The notes below the pieces were generated by a model that did not search any database, had not been told where the DNA came from, and worked only from the letters and a program-made list of their open reading frames with translations. A stretch of DNA of 32,073 nucleotides from Syntrophaceae bacterium UBA1163 (GTDB lineage Bacteria; Desulfobacterota; BSN033; UBA1163), in NCBI GenBank assembly GCA_002311635.1, contig DBZJ01000032.1:5680-37752 (forward strand), written 5' to 3'. Shown one piece after another: positions 9,101 through 15,787 of the stretch. The first letter of the stretch is position 1. Each line of letters starts with the position of its first letter. The position numbers were made by a program, and so were the translations under genes.

Positions 9101-9258
9101 GGCGCAAAGCGGAGACGATTGCCGCTTCGTGCAAGGGATGCGGGGTCTGCGCATCAAGTTGCCCTCAGAAGGCGATTACGGTTCATCATTTCTCCGATGG
9201 GCAATTGATAGCTCAGATCGAGGCACTTAACCTTGTGAAAGAGAAAGAAGCAGCCTGA
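6181..9258 (+). CDS. hdrA: HdrA-type flavoprotein 1 (double-module, 1,025 residues)
   Basis: The flavin-bearing, potentially bifurcating subunit of an Hdr complex. It is longer than classical HdrA (about 650) because two FAD/NAD-disulfide-oxidoreductase-like modules are joined. Module 1 has a GGGVAG dinucleotide motif (16-21), HdrA cysteines around 60-72, [4Fe-4S] motif Cys112-115-118-122, a second motif with unusual spacing Cys159-x7-Cys167-xx-Cys170-xxx-Cys174, and a Cys-rich CGNEYCSSVCC stretch (272-282). A linking HdrA domain carries CHCGINIG (471-478) and SCTPRTHEP. Module 2 has GGGLTG (610-615) and a second Cys-rich stretch (768-773). The C-terminus is a two-cluster ferredoxin (Cys951-961, Cys984-994). 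GAGGAA lies 4 bases before the ATG, 17 bases after hdrB. Strongly similar throughout to the second HdrA at 10169. Confidence 0.93.
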   Translation: MADKVGDKVGAVMVVGGGVAGIQASLDLAESGYYVYLVESSPAIGGVMAQLDKTFPTNDCSMCILSPKLVECGRHLNIKLLTLSEVADVSGTQGNFQVRVVQHPRYVDVNKCIACGLCAEKCPAKVDNGYEEGLSKRKAIYIKYAQAVPLKYAIDPAHCIYLTKGKCRACEKLCTAKAINFEDKEQESIINVGSIILSPGFDEFDPSRLVAYGYGRYPNVISSIQFERILNASGPFQGTLLRPSDQQAPKKVAWIQCAGSRDMTGNSGNAFCGNEYCSSVCCMYAIKEAVIAKEHAHHVEPTIFYMDIRAHGKDFDAYYERAKTEHGIRFIRSMVSRVAERPKTKDLVISYVDSEGKIKEEEFNLVVLSVGLTPSKEAKELAQRIGIQLDPYGFCKTNEFAPLDTTRPGIYVCGAFQGPKDIPETVVQASGAVASASALLADVSGSLTKKKDYPPELDLRNQEPRIGVFVCHCGINIGATVNVPEVKEYAKTLDGVVFAEENIYTCSQDAQEKIKKAIQENHLNRIVVASCTPRTHEPMFQETIREVGLNKYVFEMANIRDQCSWVHMHQPKEATEKAKDLLRMVVAKSRLLQPLEEPRVEVIKKGLVIGGGLTGMRAALKLADQGFDCALVEREAELGGNLRHIYHTLEGNDPQELLRKMTYQVMSHPRIQVFTKATLKNLSGYIGNFKSVISTEAGEKEFEHGVVIVAVGAKEKTPVEYLYGQDSRVITQTELEEKISRHAEEFKRYPHIAMIQCVGSRTPERPNCSRICCSVAVKNALKIKEKNPGAKVTILYRDIRTYGLAERYYTEARKQGIEFIQYELDSKPDLKIEGGRLQLKVKDRIIGEEVILQPDLVALASAIIPYENEALAKMLKVPLTADGFFLEAHMKLRPVDFATDGIFLAGLAHFPKNISESLSQADAAVARATASVAKGYVSVLPTISEVDQTVCVGCGLCEELCPFSAIRVVETEKGRKAETIAASCKGCGVCASSCPQKAITVHHFSDGQLIAQIEALNLVKEKEAA

Positions 9259-9319
9259 CAAAGAAATTTCAGATTGCGAATTTTAGATTTGAAATCAAGA
9301 ATTGAAAATGGGTTAAACG
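9259..9319. repeat. AT-rich remnant of an intergenic repeat
   Basis: The 61-base gap between hdrA1 and mvhD1 carries AAATTTCAGATTG and GATTTGAAATC words resembling the tail of the larger repeat at 21656-21864. It leaves mvhD1 with only a weak ribosome site (GGG before an AT-rich spacer). Confidence 0.4.
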
Positions 9320-10072
9320 ATGGGTTTTGAACCGAAGATTTTATCCTTTCTGTGCAACTGGTGTGCTTATGCGGGGGCCGACCTGGCAGGAGTCTCCAGG
9401 TTTCAATATCCTCCCAACACGCGCGTGATCAGGGTGATGTGCTCAGGAAGAGTGGATCCGGCCTTTATCCCGAAAGCCTTTTTGGCCGGGTACGATGCGG
9501 TGACGGTCCTCGGCTGCCATCCGGGAGACTGCCATTATCTGACTGGCAATGTCCAGGCCCAGCAGAAGATGGACCTGACGCATAAGTTATTGGCCATGGT
9601 ACAAATTGAGCCGGAAAGGCTCCTTTTGGACTGGGTCTCTGCCGGCGAGGGCGAGCGCTTCTCGAGGGTAATCCGGGAGTTCGTCGAGAAGATTCGTAAT
9701 CTCGGGCCCTTCCCTCTCGACCAGGAAATGAAACGAAAGCTTCAGGCGATCGAAGCCTCGCTCGAAGGGGAAAAGATCCGGTGGATGGTGGGGAAAGGGT
9801 ATGAGCTCATCGAAAAGGAGAATGTCTACGGAGAGCGCCTTTCCCGGGAGAAATTGGACAAACTGATTGAAGAAACCGTCCGCAATGAGTTGATCAAGAA
9901 CCGAATCATCGGAGTGGTGGAATCTCAACACCTTTCCGCCAAAGAGATCAGCCATGCATTGAATTTGGAGTTGAAGGAAACCCTCTCTCACTTGTCCTTG
10001 CTGGTGGTAGAAGGCAAGATAGGCTTTGACCCTTCGGAAGAAGGAAAAGTTCCAAAATACATCCGAAAGTAA
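9320..10072 (+). CDS. mvhD: MvhD/FlxD-type [2Fe-2S] protein 1 with C-terminal extension
   Basis: 250 residues. Residues 1-130 are a complete MvhD/FlpD domain: Cys12 and Cys15 in LCNWCAYAGADLAG, Cys41 in MCSGRVDP, Cys66 and Cys71 in GCHPGDCHY. MvhD-type proteins pass electrons from a dehydrogenase or hydrogenase module to HdrA. Residues about 131-250 form an extra domain not in the second copy (145 residues). It is helical and charged, and its end (AKEISHALNLELKETLSHLSLLV) resembles a winged-helix or ArsR/MarR-like helix-turn-helix. Its function is unknown. No selenocysteine codon is involved; all expected cysteines are TGC/TGT. The start at 9320 is the only in-frame ATG before the domain. Confidence 0.9.
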   Translation: MGFEPKILSFLCNWCAYAGADLAGVSRFQYPPNTRVIRVMCSGRVDPAFIPKAFLAGYDAVTVLGCHPGDCHYLTGNVQAQQKMDLTHKLLAMVQIEPERLLLDWVSAGEGERFSRVIREFVEKIRNLGPFPLDQEMKRKLQAIEASLEGEKIRWMVGKGYELIEKENVYGERLSREKLDKLIEETVRNELIKNRIIGVVESQHLSAKEISHALNLELKETLSHLSLLVVEGKIGFDPSEEGKVPKYIRK

Positions 10073-10073
10073 A

Positions 10074-10113
10074 CCCCGTTAGAAATCCCAGCGGGGCATT
10101 ATTTCTAACGGGG
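10074..10113 (+). repeat. Perfect 13-base inverted repeat between the two hdrA-mvhD units
   Basis: CCCCGTTAGAAAT (10074-10086) and ATTTCTAACGGGG (10101-10113) form a perfect stem with a 14-base loop, starting one base after the mvhD1 stop. There is no T-run after it on the plus strand, so it is not a standard terminator. The right arm and what follows (ACGGGGTAAATTCC) match ACGGGGTAAACTCC at 26674-26687, so this looks like one member of a dispersed family. It may stabilise or process the operon mRNA at this point. Confidence 0.75.
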
Positions 10114-10168
10114 TAAATTCCCGCTTCCTTTTCAATTTTCGGAGCGGGCTGGACGGAACAGGCAGAGA

Positions 10169-13100
10169 ATGAACGAAACAAATAAGAATCATCCTGTAGG
10201 CGCGGTTATGGTGGTCGGGGGCGGAATCGGTGGAATGCAAGCCGCCCTGGATCTGGTCGAATCGGGCTACTTTGTCTATCTGGTTGACAGCTCTCCCGCG
10301 ATTGGAGGGGTAATGGCTCAGCTGGACAAGACCTTTCCCACCAATGACTGTTCCATGTGCATCATGTCTCCAAAACTGGTTGAATGCGGCCGCCACTTGA
10401 ATATCCGGGTCATCACCCATGCCGACGTAGAGTCCGTCGAGGGCGAACCCGGCCACTTCTCCGTGACCCTTAATCGAAAACCAAGATATATTCGCAGCGA
10501 CCGGTGCACGGGCTGCGGCGAATGCGCCAAGCACTGTCCGGTGACGGCCATCGATACCTATAACGAAAAGCTCAGCCAGCGGGCGGCCATCTATATCCAA
10601 TACCCTCAAGCCATTCCCAAGGTCTATCTGATCGACCGGGAACAATGCATCGGGTGCGGGCTTTGCGAGCGCGTCTGCTTAGCCAGAGCGGTAGATTACA
10701 GCGACAAGCAACAAGTCGAGAAAATCGAGGTCGGCTCCGTCATCCTGGCCACGGGTTATGAGATGTTTGATGCCCGTCTCCGGCCGGAGTTCGGCTACGG
10801 CGTTTTTCCCAATGTGGTGACGAGCATTGAATTCGAGAGGCTGTTGAGCGCCACCGGGCCGCACCGAGGCCATCTTCTTCGGCCCTCTGACGGAACCATT
10901 CCCGAGAAGGTTGCCTTCATTCAATGCGTGGGCTCCCGTGATTCTAACTGTGGCAACGGGTACTGTTCTTCCGTGTGCTGTATGTACGCCACGAAAGAAG
11001 CCATCATCGCCAAAGAGCATGTTCATTTCGTCAAGCCCACTATCTTCTTTATGGATGTTCGTGCCTATGGCAAGGGGTTCGACGCCTACTACGAGAGTGC
11101 AAAGACCAAGTATGGCATCCGTTTCATTCGATGCATGGTTTCCAAGATAAGGGAATCCTTGAAAACCAACAACCTACTCGTCACCTACTTGAACGACGAG
11201 GGGAAATTGGTGGACGAAGAGTTTGAATTGGTGGTCCTTTCAGTAGGGATGGTTCCTTCTCGAGAGACCGTTGAGATGGCAAAGCGGATCGGCGTTGAAT
11301 TGGAATCTCACGGCTTCTGCAAAACGACGACGTTCGAGCCCACATCCACTTCCAGAAAAGGGATCTATGTCTGCGGCGCTTTTCAAGAGCCGAAAGATAT
11401 TCCGGAGACAGTGGCCCAGGCAAGCGCGGCAGCGGCAGAGGCTTCCTCCCTTCTCGCCGAAGCGAGAGGAACGCTGATCGCTGAAAAGAAGTATGTCCCG
11501 GAGAAGAACGTGAATTATGAGGGTCCGCGCGTCGGTGCCTTCATCTGCCATTGTGGAATTAATATCGGTGGAATCGTGGATGTCCCCGCGGTCGTGGAGT
11601 ACGCGCGAACGTTGCCCGATGTGGTTTATGCCGAGGCAAACCTTTATACCTGCTCTCAGGATACTCAGGACCATATCAAGCAGGTGATTGAGGAAAACCG
11701 GTTGAACCGGGTCGTTGTGGCCTCCTGTACCCCCAGAACGCATGAACCGCTGTTTCAGGACACGATTCGTGAGGCGGGCCTCAACCGTTACCTCTTCGAA
11801 ATGACCAATATCCGGGATCAGTGTTCCTGGGTCCACATGCAACAACCCAAGGAGGCAACGGAGAAGTCAAAGGATCTCGTGAGGATGGCTGTGGCCAAGG
11901 CTGCCCTCCTCGAACCGCTTCAAACCCAGATGGTCGGGGTGGTTCAGAAGGCACTGGTCATCGGTGGAGGTCTCAGCGGGATGACCGCCGCCAAGAAGAT
12001 AGCGGATGCCGGTTATGAGGTCTACCTGGCTGAGAGAGAATCTCAGCTCGGGGGTAAGGCGAGAGCGATCCATTTCACCCTGGAGGGAGATGACGTTCAA
12101 TCGCATCTGAAACAATTGGCCGAAAAGGTGGAGAAAGACCCGCGCATCCATCTGATGACCCAGACCGAAATAGAAAGCGTTGCCGGGTTTGTGGGAAATT
12201 TCAAGACAAAGCTCCGCAGGGGAAAGGAACTTCAGGAAATCGACCACGGCGTCATCGTGGTGGCGACAGGGGCCGAGGAATACCGGCCGAAGGAATTCCT
12301 TTACGGTCAGGATTCGCATGTGATCACGCAGAAGGAGATGGAAGAGAGGATCTCCCTTCACCCTGCGTCTCTCAAGTCTCTGAAGAATATAGTAATGATC
12401 CAGTGTGTCGGTTCGAGGAATGACGAGAGACCTTATTGCAGCCGCATCTGCTGCTCAGAAGCGGTTAAGAATGCCTTAAAACTGAAATCGATGAATCCTG
12501 AAAACAATGTCTATATCCTCTACCGGGACATTCGAACCTACGGGTTTAAGGAAGACTATTATCGAAAGGCCAGGGAGGCCGGAGTGATTTTCGTCCGGTT
12601 TGATCCGGAGCGAGAGCCTCGCGTGGAAAAAGAGGGAAAAGACCTCAAGGTGACCGTTCACGAGCCTATTTTGCAGGATGCCTTAAACATTCAAACCGAC
12701 CTTCTCGTTCTCAGCGCCGGGATCGTACCCTCTCCCGATAACGAACGCCTTTCAAAGATGCTAAAGGTTCCGTTGAATCAGGATGGGTATTTCCTGGAAG
12801 CCCACATGAAACTGAGGCCCGTCGATTTTGCAACGGAAGGAATCTTTCTGGCAGGGCTCGCACACAATCCCAAATCGATTGAGGAGAGCTTGAGCCAGGC
12901 CAATGCGGCCGTCTCACGCGCTTTGACTTACCTTTCGAAAAAAGAACTCGAAACCATCGGGACCATCTCGGAGGTGGACGAGAGGAAATGCATCGGCTGC
13001 GGCCTCTGTGAAGAGGTCTGCCCCTACAAGGCCATTGAGATTGTAGTCAAGAGGACGGTCGTGGGAGAAAAGCAGGTGGCCCAGGTCAATCGAGTCCTGT

Positions 13101-13213
13101 GCAAGGGCTGCGGAGCCTGCACCGCTTCTTGCCGTTCATGCTCCATCGATTTGAAAGGCTACACGAACTCAGAGGTAGTCGCACAGATCACAGAGCTGGC
13201 AGTCAACTGGTAA
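10169..13213 (+). CDS. hdrA: HdrA-type flavoprotein 2 (double-module, 1,014 residues)
   Basis: A paralogue of the protein at 6181 with the same order of parts: GGGIGG dinucleotide motif (17-22), HdrA cysteines near 61-73, two N-terminal [4Fe-4S] motifs (Cys113-116-119-123 and Cys160-163-166-170), a Cys-rich CGNGYCSSVCC stretch, the CHCGINIG linking domain, a second FAD module with GGGLSG, and a C-terminal two-cluster ferredoxin (Cys941-951, Cys978-988). The second N-terminal cluster differs from copy 1: here it is the standard CxxCxxCxxxC. Expected role: flavin site of an Hdr-like bifurcating complex, perhaps the half facing the Flx proteins. The ribosome site is weak (AGGCAGAG). The neighbouring mvhD2 follows after 14 bases. 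Which copy bifurcates cannot be told by eye. Confidence 0.92.
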   Translation: MNETNKNHPVGAVMVVGGGIGGMQAALDLVESGYFVYLVDSSPAIGGVMAQLDKTFPTNDCSMCIMSPKLVECGRHLNIRVITHADVESVEGEPGHFSVTLNRKPRYIRSDRCTGCGECAKHCPVTAIDTYNEKLSQRAAIYIQYPQAIPKVYLIDREQCIGCGLCERVCLARAVDYSDKQQVEKIEVGSVILATGYEMFDARLRPEFGYGVFPNVVTSIEFERLLSATGPHRGHLLRPSDGTIPEKVAFIQCVGSRDSNCGNGYCSSVCCMYATKEAIIAKEHVHFVKPTIFFMDVRAYGKGFDAYYESAKTKYGIRFIRCMVSKIRESLKTNNLLVTYLNDEGKLVDEEFELVVLSVGMVPSRETVEMAKRIGVELESHGFCKTTTFEPTSTSRKGIYVCGAFQEPKDIPETVAQASAAAAEASSLLAEARGTLIAEKKYVPEKNVNYEGPRVGAFICHCGINIGGIVDVPAVVEYARTLPDVVYAEANLYTCSQDTQDHIKQVIEENRLNRVVVASCTPRTHEPLFQDTIREAGLNRYLFEMTNIRDQCSWVHMQQPKEATEKSKDLVRMAVAKAALLEPLQTQMVGVVQKALVIGGGLSGMTAAKKIADAGYEVYLAERESQLGGKARAIHFTLEGDDVQSHLKQLAEKVEKDPRIHLMTQTEIESVAGFVGNFKTKLRRGKELQEIDHGVIVVATGAEEYRPKEFLYGQDSHVITQKEMEERISLHPASLKSLKNIVMIQCVGSRNDERPYCSRICCSEAVKNALKLKSMNPENNVYILYRDIRTYGFKEDYYRKAREAGVIFVRFDPEREPRVEKEGKDLKVTVHEPILQDALNIQTDLLVLSAGIVPSPDNERLSKMLKVPLNQDGYFLEAHMKLRPVDFATEGIFLAGLAHNPKSIEESLSQANAAVSRALTYLSKKELETIGTISEVDERKCIGCGLCEEVCPYKAIEIVVKRTVVGEKQVAQVNRVLCKGCGACTASCRSCSIDLKGYTNSEVVAQITELAVNW

Positions 13214-13227
13214 GCAGGAATTTGGAA

Positions 13228-13665
13228 ATGGGAAACGGTAGAGAAAAGAACTGGGAACCGAGAATTTTAGCCTTCTTATGTAACTGGTGTTCTTATGCGG
13301 GCGCCGACCTTGCGGGAACGTCGAGGATCCAGTATCCGCCCAACATCCGCGTCATCCGTGTCCCCTGCTCCGGACGGATCAACCCTCTCTTTATCCTCAA
13401 GGCTCTGCAGAGTGGGATCGATGGAGTGCTGGTCTCCGGCTGCCATCCGGGGGATTGTCACTATCTCACCGGAAACTACGTGGGAAGGAGAAAGTCAGCG
13501 ACCATGAGATCGTTCCTTCAATACCTCGGCATTGAACAAGGCCGCGTGCAGTTCTCCTGGGTCTCCGCTGCGGAAGGAACCAAGTTTTCTCAAGTGGTTG
13601 AAGAGGTCACTCAGGATATTAAGAAATTGGGACCGGCTAAGCAGTTCGTGAAAACAGAGGAGTGA
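13228..13665 (+). CDS. mvhD: MvhD/FlxD-type [2Fe-2S] protein 2
   Basis: 145 residues, the ordinary MvhD length. The five expected cysteines are present: Cys18 and Cys21 (LCNWCSYAGADLAG), Cys47 (PCSGRINP), Cys72 and Cys77 (GCHPGDCHY). It transfers electrons between the Flx/dehydrogenase side and HdrA. The ATG at 13228 is chosen because AGGA lies 8 bases upstream and homology begins just after it; the open frame continues upstream to 13099 but there overlaps hdrA2 with non-homologous sequence. The second half of the tandem hdrA-mvhD duplication, it lacks the C-terminal extension of copy 1. Confidence 0.92.
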   Translation: MGNGREKNWEPRILAFLCNWCSYAGADLAGTSRIQYPPNIRVIRVPCSGRINPLFILKALQSGIDGVLVSGCHPGDCHYLTGNYVGRRKSATMRSFLQYLGIEQGRVQFSWVSAAEGTKFSQVVEEVTQDIKKLGPAKQFVKTEE

Positions 13666-13728
13666 AAGGGCAAAAGGCGACCCCGAATCCTTGAATCCTA
13701 TTAGATAAAATCAGAAAGAAGACAGACA
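13666..13728. repeat. Short repeat remnant between mvhD2 and flxC-like gene
   Basis: The gap contains CCCCGAATCCTTGAATCCTA (13681-13700), which shares CTTGAATCCT with the mobile-looking element at 29004-29113. It is probably a decayed copy. No promoter or terminator is seen. Confidence 0.35.
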
Positions 13729-14697
13729 TTGAATACGGAAGAAAGATCGAAAGCAATTCAAGGTAAGATTAGGGAGAAGGCCAAAGAGCTTCTCTCAAGC
13801 AAGAAGGTGGACGTCATCATCGGTTTCGGTGAAGGGACCCTTCCCCTTCGTGCGACTCCGATTTTTGTCAGAACCCCGGAAGAAGCGGACCGCTTGATCT
13901 GGAACTCCTTCTGCGAGAACAACCTGGCGACTTACCTTCATAAGCTCAGTCCGTTTAAGGTAGGTCTCGTCGTGAAAGGATGTGACGCTCGCTCCGTTAT
14001 CGCCCTGGCCCACGAAAAGAGGTTCAAGCCGGATCAGTTGTTTTTGATCGGGGTACCCTGCCAGAGGATGGTGGACCGGAGAAAGGTGATGAAGGCATTC
14101 GAAGGAGAGATTCTCCGCGTGAGCGAGCAGGGGGACGAAATCACCGTAGAGGGTGACGATTTCAAGAAGACTCTGAAGCGAGAGGACTTTCTCTACCCAT
14201 CCTGTCAGGTGTGCGTTCATCGGAACCCTGTCAAGACAGATGTGCTGGTGGGAGATCCGGTAGAGGAATCTTCCCTTGTCGAAGTCCATCCCGACGTGAA
14301 AGAGTTTGAAAAGATGTCTCCTGAAGAACGATGGAGATATTTCGAGAAAGAGTCCAGCCGGTGCATCCGGTGCTATGCCTGCCGGGAAGCCTGTCCGATG
14401 TGTTACTGTGCCGAATGCTTTGTCGACAGCTCTAATCCCAAGTGGATTGAAAAGGGGCTTTCTCCTTCGGACATCGACTTTTATCACATCGTCCGAGCCT
14501 ATCATCAATCCGGAAGATGCTCGGGCTGCGGTGCGTGTGAACGAGCCTGTCCGATGGAAATTAAGCTCACTTATCTTACACAGAAGCTGAATCAGGATGC
14601 GAAAGAGATGTTCGGGTTCGAGACGGGAGTCGATCCGGACGCTCCTCCTCCTCTTTCGACTTACGAAACTGAGGATCGCCAGGAATTTATCAAATGA
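13729..14697 (+). CDS. FlxC-like iron-sulfur protein (FrhB/FdhB-like N-terminus plus two [4Fe-4S] clusters)
   Basis: 322 residues from a TTG start; no ATG lies near and the frame is open here, so TTG is accepted with moderate confidence. Residues about 20-180 resemble the F420-hydrogenase/formate-dehydrogenase beta fold (VGLVVKGCDARSVIALAHE, then VPCQRMVD), with a CQVCVHRNP motif near 159. Two ferredoxin motifs follow: Cys212-215-218-222, within a Cys-rich ACPMCYCAEC stretch, and Cys264-267-270-274. In Flx-Hdr complexes two such ferredoxin-like subunits link the NADH-oxidising FlxA to FlxD and HdrA. Its ATGA overlap with the next gene shows coupling. The assignment as FlxC rather than FlxB rests on gene order (D-C-B-A) and is inference. 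Confidence 0.8.
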   Translation: MNTEERSKAIQGKIREKAKELLSSKKVDVIIGFGEGTLPLRATPIFVRTPEEADRLIWNSFCENNLATYLHKLSPFKVGLVVKGCDARSVIALAHEKRFKPDQLFLIGVPCQRMVDRRKVMKAFEGEILRVSEQGDEITVEGDDFKKTLKREDFLYPSCQVCVHRNPVKTDVLVGDPVEESSLVEVHPDVKEFEKMSPEERWRYFEKESSRCIRCYACREACPMCYCAECFVDSSNPKWIEKGLSPSDIDFYHIVRAYHQSGRCSGCGACERACPMEIKLTYLTQKLNQDAKEMFGFETGVDPDAPPPLSTYETEDRQEFIK

Positions 14698-15713
14698 AAT
14701 TAAAGCTGGATAAGAAAGACTTCATACCCTTCTTACAGAGTCTGATGGACGAATACGACCTCTTCGCCCCGGTCCGGCTGGCCGAGGGGGTTTCCGTCTA
14801 TAAGAAGATTGATCGGCCCGAAGAAGTGGACCTATCCATCCGAAACACTCAAAAACCTGCCAAGGAGATCTTCTTCCCTCAGTCGGAGACCATGTTCCGG
14901 TATGAAAAGGCGGAAAAAGAGAACCGGGTCACCTCCACGGAAGAGATAAGGAGAAACCGGGTTCTCCTGGGCGCAAGGCCGTGCGATATTCAGGCCTTCG
15001 CGCTCATGGATCAAGTCTTCGCAGGAAAAGATTATACGGATGTCTATTACCTGAACAAGCGAAAGGCGACGACGGTTATCGGGATGGGCTGTGACCATCC
15101 TCTTTCGACCTGCTTCTGTTCCTCCCTGAACGGAGGCCCCTTCCATCGCGAGGGGTCGGATCTCTTTTTGACCGATCTGGGCGAATCCTATCTGGTGGAA
15201 TCGCTCACTGAAAAAGGAATGACTTTTCAAAAGAATAAATTTTTTGAAAAGGCCACCGATAATGAATTGGCTTTGGCAAAGGGGATTGAGGAGAAGGCGG
15301 CGGAGAAGGTAAAAGCTTCGGTTCCTGTAGACGGGATCGAGAAACGATTGGATGCGATGATGGAAAGTCCGTATTGGGACCGGGTTCAGGAAAAGTGTCT
15401 CGGATGCAGGGTGTGTACTTACCTTTGTCCAACGTGCCATTGCTTCGATATCGTGGATGAGGCCTTGACCAAGAAGGGCCGCCGGGTGAGAAATTGGGAC
15501 TCGTGCCTTTCCTCTCTCTATTCTCAGGAGACCTCAGGCCATAATCCCAGGCCGACGAACCGTGAACGGACCCGGCAGCGACTCATGCATAAGTTTAATT
15601 ATTTTCCGAAAAACTTCGACCGGATTGCTTGCGTGGGCTGTGGAAGGTGTATCCTCTACTGTCCCGGTCATTTTGACATCCGGCAGACCATAAAAGAAAT
15701 ACAAAAAGGGTAA
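14694..15713 (+). CDS. FlxB-like iron-sulfur protein (sulfhydrogenase beta / AsrA-like)
   Basis: 339 residues, overlapping the previous stop by four bases (ATGA). The N-terminal half has the LLGARPCDIQAF motif (about 91-102) and MGCDHPLSTCFCSS, typical of sulfhydrogenase beta and anaerobic sulfite reductase A proteins. The C-terminal half binds two [4Fe-4S] clusters: Cys235-238-241-245, followed by CHC, and Cys313-316-319-323. Such proteins shuttle electrons between an FAD/NAD-binding gamma-type subunit and a partner enzyme, and the gamma-type partner lies next in this operon. The alternative reading, a sulfhydrogenase or sulfite reductase subunit, is less likely because the catalytic subunits of those enzymes are missing and Hdr/MvhD are present. 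Confidence 0.82.
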   Translation: MKLKLDKKDFIPFLQSLMDEYDLFAPVRLAEGVSVYKKIDRPEEVDLSIRNTQKPAKEIFFPQSETMFRYEKAEKENRVTSTEEIRRNRVLLGARPCDIQAFALMDQVFAGKDYTDVYYLNKRKATTVIGMGCDHPLSTCFCSSLNGGPFHREGSDLFLTDLGESYLVESLTEKGMTFQKNKFFEKATDNELALAKGIEEKAAEKVKASVPVDGIEKRLDAMMESPYWDRVQEKCLGCRVCTYLCPTCHCFDIVDEALTKKGRRVRNWDSCLSSLYSQETSGHNPRPTNRERTRQRLMHKFNYFPKNFDRIACVGCGRCILYCPGHFDIRQTIKEIQKG

Positions 15714-15726
15714 AATTTACAAATCG

Positions 15727-15774
15727 CCCCTCAGCCTTCCCCTCTCCCCACCGGGGAGAGGGCGGGGTGAGGGG
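15727..15774 (+). repeat. GC-rich palindromic repeat between flxB-like and flxA genes
   Basis: CCCTCTCCCC (15740-15749) pairs perfectly with GGGGAGAGGG (15753-15762) around a 3-base loop. The outer arms CCCCTCA and TGAGGGG extend the palindrome. It belongs to the CCCTCACCC/CTCTCCC class of dispersed bacterial repeats, and a half-copy is seen at 25796-25821. No T-run follows, so it is probably not a terminator. Its purine-rich right arm precedes the flxA start. Confidence 0.8.
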
Positions 15775-15787
15775 GAAAATAGGTGCT

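Noticed and set aside
10074..10113. Intrinsic terminator splitting the hdr operon in two
   Set aside because: The stem is strong but no T-run follows on the plus strand, and no new promoter is visible before hdrA2.
9320..13665. Possible selenocysteine in the MvhD or HdrA proteins, as known for some relatives
   Set aside because: All expected positions are ordinary Cys codons and no in-frame TGA interrupts the genes.
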